Shown here one piece after another: positions 56,438 through 64,000 of a DNA stretch of 64,000 nucleotides (positions within the stretch are counted from its first letter, which is position 1; each line of letters opens with the position of its first letter). The stretch comes from Lavandula angustifolia (lineage: Eukaryota; Streptophyta; Magnoliopsida; Lamiales; Lamiaceae). The translations under genes and the position numbers were made by a program. Below the pieces are notes generated by a model. The model worked only from the letters and a program-made list of their open reading frames with translations. It had not been told where the DNA came from and made no database searches. The stretch lies in the NCBI GenBank assembly GCA_028984105.1, contig CM054804.1, forward strand, positions 26,525,057 to 26,589,056, read 5' to 3'.

Positions 56438-56660
56438 GTCCCCATGGGATGGCCTAGCGGTCGAGGTGGGTGGCCCGGGACCGATAGGTCCTGGGTTCAA
56501 TTCCCACCAAGACCGTTAGGTGTTGCCTGTCATCCTGTCACATTAAGGGTGGTTGAACCCTCCTGTGTGGTTTGCAGGCTACTGCACAAGGAGCATAGTT
56601 TACCCAGTGCGCACCGAAGGTAGCGGCTGCGGGTTCCATGAATCAAAAAAAAAAAAAAAA
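56438..56660 (+). mobile_element. tRNA-derived SINE, copy 3 (best preserved)
   Basis: 223 bp including poly-A. A-box TGGCCTAGCGG at 56450-56460 and B-box GGTTCAATTCC at 56494-56504 fit the RNA polymerase III consensus. The perfect 12-bp target duplication TGTGTGCACACT is at 56426-56437 and 56661-56672. The body contains CCTGTCACATTAAGGGTGG and GCGCACCGAAGGTAGC. This copy defines the family borders. Confidence 0.95.
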
Positions 56661-56672
56661 TGTGTGCACACT

Positions 56673-57471
56673 TTGAGGCTGGATTACACATTTTATGGAA
56701 TTACTACTGAACAGAATCCAATACCATCAACTATTCCACAAAATGTTTCGAGAATCAATTAAAAGTACTACTATGATGTTCAATTCTAGATAGAAACACA
56801 AAATGAAAGTAGATTCGTCCAACAATTCTTACAAAAATAAATGAAGTCTAAAATCAATAAAAAGCCGGATGATTCAACATCAATTGAAGAAATCTCTATT
56901 CATCCCAACACAAATACAAATTAATAAGTTTGCCAACATAAATACAAATTGAACAACATGCATAACAACCTTCAACAGAAAAAATCGACCAATATTTTTT
57001 ATGCACGAGCAGTGAATATCTCATGCACATTTACAGTATTTGTATGCACACAAGTGGAAGAACTGTGCACATTTACAATACTTTGATAGAAATAAAACCA
57101 TCAAACTAAAAAATAATCTAGAACATCAACAGCAATAGGAAATAGCTAATCCACGAAATTGAAGCATTGGGTGACATGATCTTTCTAATCCATGACGTCA
57201 AATTGAAAAATGAGAAGGGATAAGACTTGCAAGAGAGACTTGCGAACACGAACGCGCAAATTCGAAGTTGAGGTAGAAATTGTTTGAGAATTGGCGTGAG
57301 CAAACCACATGAATTTTGAACGAGAGATTGAAGAAATTGTGGCGATAATCTCATTCTCTTCAAGAAAAGACGCCCCCTTGAAGCAGTGCCGACCCTAATG
57401 AATAGCCCAAGGGGGCATGCGTCTAGGGCGCCCAAATTTTAAGAGCCCCAAAAATTTTAACATGTAATGTA
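56673..57471. other. Intergenic, no gene recognised
   Basis: TGTGCACATTT words continue to about 57075. 57380-57450 (GAATAGCCCAAGGGGGCATGC) resembles a common plant transposon edge; not assigned. The minus-strand frame 57118-57435 matches nothing I know. Confidence 0.35.
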
Positions 57472-57741
57472 CTCCCTTCGTCCCGCTATTTGTGGCTCAA
57501 TTGGTTTGGGCACGGGAATTAAGAGAGTAGATGAAAAAGTATGAGAGAGAAGATGAGTAAGATAGTGTGAGAGTAGGAGAGAAAGAATGATAAAGTAGGA
57601 GAGAGAATGTAATAAAGTAGGAAAGAGAAGATGATAAAGTAGAAGATATGATAATAATTTTTTACCAAATTAGGAAAGTGGTCATAAATAACGGGACACC
57701 CCTTTCGGAAAAGTGAGCCACAAATAGCGGGACGGAGGGAG
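57472..57741. mobile_element. Stowaway-like MITE 2
   Basis: 270 bp with TA at both sides. The left end CTCCCTTCGTCCCGCTATTTG is the inverted repeat of the right end (AAATAGCGGGACGGAGGGAG). Interior is AGAGAG-rich and AT-rich. Non-coding. Confidence 0.95.
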
Positions 57742-57770
57742 TAATTATTAAGCCCATATTATATATACTA

Positions 57771-57964
57771 CTCCCTCCGTCCCATTGGAAGCGTCTTGTT
57801 TTCCATTTTGGGCGTCTCATTGGAAGCGTCTTGTTTCTAAAAAAGACAAGAATATGTGGACAAGATTTAACTATCCAAAAGTCAAATAATATACACCACA
57901 CATTATCATTTTCTTAACATCCGTGCCCATTGGAAACAAGACGCTTCCAATGGGACGGAGGGAG
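57771..57964. mobile_element. Stowaway-like MITE 3
   Basis: 194 bp with TA at both sides. The left end CTCCCTCCGTCCCATTGG and the right end CCAATGGGACGGAGGGAG are perfect inverted repeats, with GAAGCGTCTTGTTT continuing the arm. Confidence 0.95.
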
Positions 57965-58189
57965 TATATTATAAGTATATAAAAAAAATACTAGTAAGTA
58001 GTAACATAACTACAAGCCCATTAGTGCAACATAAAAAATTAATAACTTAAATTAGTCGAGCCCAATAGGTAACTACTCCCAATTCACAAACGATCAGTAA
58101 AGAAAGTCAAGGCAAGTAGAAGTAGAAGTAGGCAACGTCTCTTTTATTCTTACAGTACTCCGACGAGAAAAAATTAAAAGTGCTCCTTT

Positions 58190-58480
58190 AATATGGTCAC
58201 TGTTCGATTTTGATTCTTTATTGTAGTACCGTTCGATTTTGGGTCCTCTAACTTTTATACATGTTTGATTTCGGTCATTGCCGTAGGACCAAAATCGGAT
58301 GTTGTTTAAAGTTATAAGACCAAAATCGAACACATTTCACAATTACAAGATCAAAATCGATTAGTGTTTAACATTACAAGACCAAAATTATAGAGCACAA
58401 TAAAGGACCAAAATTGGATAGAAGCTATAATTAAAGGATTAAAAATGGACAAAGTCAAAATTAAAGGACTAAAAATGATA
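58190..58480. repeat. Inverted-repeat, MITE-like sequence with GACCAAAATCG words
   Basis: The left half has TTCGATTTTG and GATTTCGGTC words, the right half GACCAAAATCG and AAGGACTAAAAATG words, so the two halves are opposed. No clear ends or target duplication; non-coding. Confidence 0.45.
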
Positions 58481-58513
58481 AAAAAAATGGTTTTTTTAGA
58501 CCGAGATCTACAA

Positions 58514-59003
58514 CTAGGGGTGTAACGGTTCGGTTCGGTTTGATGAGTTTTTCAATATCATAATCGAACCGAACCGAACCGCTTATAAATGGTTCGGTTC
58601 GGTTCATCGGTTCACCTTTTTTTTTTTTAAATCCTAAATAATGCAAGAATAATAGTTTATAGGATGTCACTCATTCCGAATTCATAAGTATAGAGTTGTT
58701 ACTCCTTTCTCTTCATTTGTATAGAATAGAATTGATCTTAACTTAAATCTAATATCTAAATCCAACAATATTAACATATAAGAAAGACAAATATTAAATA
58801 AAAAATAAAAAAATAGGATATTGGTTCGGTTCGGTTCGAACAGTTAAAAAAATTTTGACACCGCGAACCGAACCAAATGTAAACGGTTTCTAAAAAAATA
58901 AACCGAACTAAACCGCGAAACCGAACCGAACCACATTTTTCGGTTTGGTTCGGTTCGGTCCGATCGATTTCGCGGTTCGGAGCGGAACCACTTACACCCC
59001 TAT
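58514..59003. mobile_element. Non-autonomous hAT-like element rich in GGTTCGG
   Basis: Ends TAGGGGTGTAACGG and its inverted form CTTACACCCCTA. Both subterminal regions are made of GGTTCGGTTCGG or CCGAACCGAACC runs. The flanks share CTACAAC (58507-58513 and about 59009-59015), a possible but imperfectly placed target duplication. No coding capacity. Confidence 0.65.
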
Positions 59004-59015
59004 CAGACTACAACA

Positions 59016-60555
59016 TTCAATTGATATTTATTCGAGTAAAATTTTCTATTTATTCAACCAAATATTAATTTTGTAATACCTAATTAAATGAAGTTTCGAA
59101 CCTTAAATATATTGTATGTATCATTAAATTAAATTTCGAACCACGAGTTACTGTGAGATTCACATATTACTCGTTTGAGCAGATGAATAGTGCTCTAACA
59201 TCTATGTCTAGTTTGATAACTTGCTATACAGATTATTCTATGACAGAGAATCTGAAATTCTGCTTCTTAATTTGACAACCAGTTCTTGGAAATGCTTATG
59301 AGGATTGATATGGCGGTGGAAGGCATCTTGAGGTTACTATTTGCTGCTGTTTATTTGATTCTAAATAAAATAAGCAACGGGAATAAGGTTTCTGCTGCAT
59401 CAAGGTATGCTGCGCATCCAATTCCTTAAGCTTGCATTAGTGCCAAATGAAATTTAAGGTGCTATGGTTCATTCGGAAGCCAAACCATGTCTTGACACTT
59501 CCATTTAAAATCCTATAAATGATATTTCCGGCTAGAATGGGGTTGTCACTTAGATTTCCATCACTTTTCATATAGAAGTCATCAACTACCCAAGAGAGAA
59601 AAAAAATACAAGACAAAAGAAGAACCTATTCATATACATTAAATAAATCAAGTATTCACAAAAAATTATCTTTAGAACTTGCTTCCACTCATTCAACAAA
59701 AGGGTTCGTTTTAATACTAATTTCCCACAAAAAATATCAAGAGTCGTCGATCAAGAAATGACAAGAATCCCCCCCCTTGCCCCCCTCAACAATCCAATTG
59801 GTTTTCGCATATGACCTCCGAAATATTAGGGTCGGCCCTACCTTGAAGAAATGTAATTTTAAAACATAACAGGCAAAAGGTCCATATTACCCTTAATGAG
59901 GGCCCACATCTTTACACACAATTCCACATCTTTACACACAACCGACAATTCTTCTTAAAAACCGTACCGAAAAGTTTTATAACAAGAATTATTAAATGGA
60001 GAGAAAATCTATATATAGCGCACTTATGCACACACATATAACACCCAGATCTATTTAATTATAAAATATTAGTATCAAGCCCAATCAAGTTTTATGCCTC
60101 AAATAATTGAGAACATTCTATCGTGACACAGTTTGCTGCATTTCCCCTAATATTTACCGCTTTTAATTTATTATTATTGTATGATGTACATGTATATTGA
60201 AATGAAAATCATACGATATAAATAATGTTACAAACATGTATAAAATGTGTAAAGAAAATAAAAAAATGAGATGGAAATATGTTCCGTGCATGAAACTGAT
60301 ACGGAAAGAATATGATATTTTAGGTCAAAGTTAGTGAGCAAATACCAAAGGAGTGAAAATGACCACGACAATCAGAAAGAATTTAAACAATATTTTAAAT
60401 TTTATCGTCCAACTTTAATGAATTTCAAGAAAGCAATTTGTAGGGTTGAATAATTCGGCAGATGTGGATATAATGGTCCAGAATTAGGCACCGTCTTTTA
60501 TTGACATGACACCACTCAAAATAAATATATTGTGTATTAAGCCCTTTACTTTGTA
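59016..60555. other. Intergenic, no gene seen
   Basis: AT-rich. 59890-59945 has a tandem ACATCTTTACACACAA. Nothing coding recognised. Confidence 0.4.
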
Positions 60556-60771
60556 CTCCTTTATTTCACTAATCAAGTCTCATTTTCTATTTCGAAATAT
60601 TTCATTAAACAAGTCATATTCTAAAAATAAAAAGAAATGAATGGGCCACAATCACTTTAAATAAATGGACCCCACCACTTTAGTCTTTTACACCACATAT
60701 TTTCTTTTTCACCCAATTTTTAAATTCTCGTATCCAAAAGCAATGAGACTTGATTAGTGAAATGGAGGGAA
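60556..60771. mobile_element. Stowaway-like MITE 4
   Basis: 216 bp next to TA. The left arm CTCCTTTATTTCACTAATCA and the right arm TGATTAGTGAAATGGAGGGA are inverted, continuing with AGTCTCATTTT against AATGAGACT. Confidence 0.88.
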
Positions 60772-61877
60772 TACCTTTATTATTATATTAATAAAATAAC
60801 CAAAAATTGCTCTCTTAAGAACCCACATTTTGAAAATATTGTCTAGTTGTTGTCACCCGATATGTTTGAATATAAATAATCATATGTTGCCTTTCTATTT
60901 TAATGTCATGACGAAGTTCTGAAATGGAAAAGTCTCACAAAACTAGTGGATTTTGTAGTTTTTGTATCAACCGAATGATTGAATGCGGCTTGGATTTTAA
61001 CATGTGCTTTTCCATTGGTTATATTTCAAGCAAGGGGCAGAAATCTACGTTGGAATTATCTTAAAATTGTGCACTTAAAGTATGTATATATATAATTATA
61101 TATACTTGAAAATATTATTATTTCAACCTCATTCAAATTGCCAACTCGGTCCTCTAGTTCTTAATCCTTAATTAGCTCCACAAACAAGTGTTTCCTTTTC
61201 CAAAAAATTACAAATATTCTTTCTTGTTGTCCGTGGCTGAGGGAGGGTGTGGGCAGTGGAGGCTAATATGCCCCTTGCATTTTCGAATTTCATTTTCCTT
61301 AATGTCCAGATACTAATACTTTATAATAAATTATATATATATATATTTAATAGTTGCCTTCTGAATCGAAAGTTTAGCTACGCTTCTGCCAGCATGATGT
61401 ATGTTTTTTGGAAACGGCTAGAAAGTGACGTTCTTAGGAGGCAAAAAATTCTTTGGTCTCTACCTTATGCTAGACGTAATTAATAATTTCATATATTAGT
61501 GCTAGAAAATTTGGCCACTCAACTTCAAATAGACTCTTCCTACAAAGAGATTAAAACTAATATATAGTACTTCTTATAGTACTTAAATCATTAATTGACA
61601 TCGACGTATCTTAGTCATACATCAAAATTATAATGTCATTTCACGGAATTTACAATCTTTAAATTCCCCTTAAAAAATCATGCAAAAAGAAAAAAGAATT
61701 TATTTGTTTCCAAAAAGTCTACACAGCTTCACAAAAAGTCCATAGTCTCCGACCATTCTTTTCTTCCTTATCACATTAATAAATATACAATCATCGATTA
61801 TTATATAACTCATTCAGTTAAATATATTATATTTATCAGCAAACAAACCTGCAGAAACATTCGTGTGGAGAAGAAAC
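60772..61877. other. 5' flank of the GARP gene
   Basis: AT-rich sequence that should contain the promoter and leader of the gene starting at 61878. The 78-codon frame at 61247-61483 is not recognisable as a gene. Confidence 0.4.
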
Positions 61878-64000
61878 ATGAAAAGTTCAAGCACAAGTAG
61901 TGTTAGAAAGTATAGAAAATCGTCGGCTCCGCGATTACGATGGACGCCGGAGCTCCATGATCGCTTTGTTGAAGCTGTCAAAAACCTCGGCGGGAAATAC
62001 CGTGAGTTACGATTCTTCGTTACGTTTTTTTAGACCTTTGAAGTCTTTTAATTTCTATATAATTTAGGGTTTGTCTTTGTCCGATCAATCTCTGTTGGTC
62101 GAATGAATTTTTTTTTAATTTTTTTTTTTTCAGTTTATTTTTGCCCGATTGATTGGAAAAACTTTTTTAGGTTTGAAGAAGTTGATCATCTTTAATGTTT
62201 GGTTTTGGCAGAAGCAACTCCAAAGAGAATTATGCAGATGATGGGTGTTAGAGGGCTCAAACTTTCTCATATTAAGAGCCATCTCCAGGTATTTCACTAT
62301 CACGATATAAATTGATTAGATCTCCAACAATGTTCAAATATATCGACTGTTTTTCTTTTTATGAAGATATTTGTGACAGAACAAATTAAAAATGATGCTT
62401 ATTTTGGATGAAATAAAATGCAATATGAAAAACAAAAATGATACAATTGAGAAACTCAACCGTATTTATTAATATTAAGACGCTATATCTGAATAAATAT
62501 AGTAGCTGTGTGAAATTTTGAAAAGAAAAAGAAAACAGAGAGAAACTTTTAGACATTCTTTATGATTTAATTGGTATATAGCTAGGTTAGGTTTGGTTAC
62601 CTAACTAGGTCATCTCTTCTCTTGTGCAAAAAAAAAAAAAAACTTGACATCAAATTTATTATAATGAATATATTTTCCACACATTTAGGATTATCAATTC
62701 GGTTAAATTGAATCGAAATATTTTGAATTGGCTGATTTTTAACAGAAAAATTTGGTTTGGTAGTTTTCGAACAAATTCCAAGGAGAACAAAAATAAAATA
62801 AAAAATTGACGACAAGTTATTAATTTTTTTACAAAAATATAAGTACTATAGGATAAAATTAATAATTTTAAGAAAATATTCAGATATTTTTGGTTCGGTT
62901 AATCAATTTGTTAAATCGAAAAAAAAAATTGAAAACAGAAAAATATGAAAAACGAAAACCAAATAACGAACCGATTGTTTTTTATTTGGTTTCATTCGGT
63001 TAAAAAAAAAAACTTGTTGGTCAGTTAACCAAACTCATTGACAGCCAATATTCATATCTAAGAAATGTATATATGTTACAATTTTTTGGAAATAATACAT
63101 CTGGTAAATCCTTATTAACACTCCTAAGTCGTTTAATTTTTTTTAGATGTATAGGAACATGAAGGAATCCGCGGAGGGGTTTATGAATATTAAGAACTAC
63201 CAGCAAAAAGAATTGGAATATGTAACTTTATTCTCTCCTTTGAGGTAAATAATCATTCATTATAAATAGATCATTGAGAATTGTTTTTCAATTTGATAGC
63301 TCGATACAATTAGGTCACGTGAGAACTCAATTTTTTTTCACGTTGTAGAAGAACAATGTAATATATAATTTGAAAAAGTTTAACTTTATTAAAAGAATTG
63401 AATTCTCAATTCCTATAAAGTGTTAAGTTACAAAGATTGTTTGTTCATACATGAACACTGAACTAGGGCTCACACGCAAATGATTTTTTGATTCCTTATC
63501 TAATCTCAGATTCTATTAATTATAAAGTTTCATACAAATATGATGAATTTAAAATATTAGGACTATATAGTATAATTTAGTTTATACGAGATTAAATTAT
63601 TGTGTAATCAACTGGTGCTGCATGCACATATTTGGTAAGTACCTAAATAAATTAATGATTTTGTTTTCTCTCTTTTTGTTTTTTTTTTTGTGCAGACAAG
63701 ATTCCGAAGCATCAAGTCGGAGAACTCAGGGAAGAAGTAAACCTACCCAAATCGATGAAAACATACCCCATCAACACCTGCAGGTAGAACGTACAACACA
63801 CACAAGAGAGAGAGAGAGAGAGACGCACTTAACTCAATGCTAGCTGCATGTGGAGCTAATTAAATAAAAGTGAAAGCACATTTATTTAATTTCTTAGTTT
63901 ATGGTAAATATTAAATAACGAATATGTATGTTTGTTTATATTTAACTATTTCAAGGTACAGGAGAGACAAGGAAGGTCAGAAAGTATGGATATGAGAGAG
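61878..64000 (+). CDS. GARP (G2-like) MYB-type transcription factor, 5' part
   Basis: Exons 61878-62001, 62212-62288, 63147-63244, 63696-63783 and one starting at about 63956 or 63962 that runs off the window. Phases agree at every GT-AG junction. The protein begins MKSSSTSSVRKYRKSSAPRL and then has the single MYB-like GARP domain (residues about 20-72: RWTPELHDRFVEAVKNLGG, ATPKRIMQMMGVRGLKLSHI, KSHLQMYRNMK), a DNA-binding helix-turn-helix with the SHLQMYR signature. Members act as nuclear regulators of organ polarity, nutrient or hormone responses; which applies here cannot be told. The 858-bp second intron holds AT-rich and GGTTCGG/AATTCGGTT-type repeat sequence (about 62690-63020). The fourth intron begins near an AG microsatellite (63800-63822). 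Confidence 0.88.

Noticed and set aside
56438..56520. tRNA gene suggested by A and B boxes
   Set aside because: The boxes belong to a SINE head with poly-A tail and target duplication; no cloverleaf was seen. The same applies at 30508 and 39803.

Overview
The window is nuclear DNA from a flowering plant, very probably a core eudicot. The evidence is introns with GT-AG borders, plant-type genes (a LACS8-like acyl-CoA synthetase, a CONSTANS-like B-box/CCT gene, a plant O-fucosyltransferase-like protein, a GARP-type MYB factor) and a dense load of plant transposons. The species cannot be fixed from sequence alone; an asterid such as a member of Lamiales is my guess only.

Layout. 1-11600 is a broken fimbrin (actin-bundling protein) gene. 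One of its introns holds a chromodomain Ty3/gypsy retrotransposon (239-9438, 5-bp target duplication CACAC, 436-bp LTRs). The integrase of that retrotransposon was in turn hit by a 3.7-kb hAT DNA transposon (4245-7915, 8-bp duplication CCTGTGAG) whose four-exon transposase looks intact. A 490-bp TRIM-like element sits in another fimbrin intron. 11.8-14.5 kb holds an F-box-protein relic and a transposon-protein relic. A complete small membrane-protein gene of unknown function lies at 17714-18286, next to a foldback element (16973-17606) whose second copy is at 39190-39791. 18.7-20.8 kb is a run of inverted-repeat elements separated by (TA)n tracts. 21.4-28.4 kb is a FAR1-type (MULE) transposase relic, split by a solo copia LTR that was itself split by a second hAT element. 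A relic of a Ulp1-like protein on the opposite strand and a PIF/Harbinger relic follow.

The right half carries the host genes: a complete 11-exon LACS8-like gene (minus strand, 34769-38539), a damaged CONSTANS-like gene (plus, 44020-46728), a complete single-exon O-fucosyltransferase-like gene (minus, 48069-49610) and the first exons of a GARP transcription factor (plus, from 61878, running off the window). Between them lie solo LTRs, three copies of one tRNA-derived SINE, four Stowaway-like MITEs and a second, shorter FAR1/Ulp1 relic at 53.2-54.1 kb.

The host genes do not form a pathway; they are independent neighbours. The strongest observations are the nested insertions with clean target duplications, which give relative insertion order, the apparently intact hAT transposase, and two relics of a FAR1/Ulp1 transposon that share a Ser where Ulp1 peptidases carry the nucleophilic Cys.
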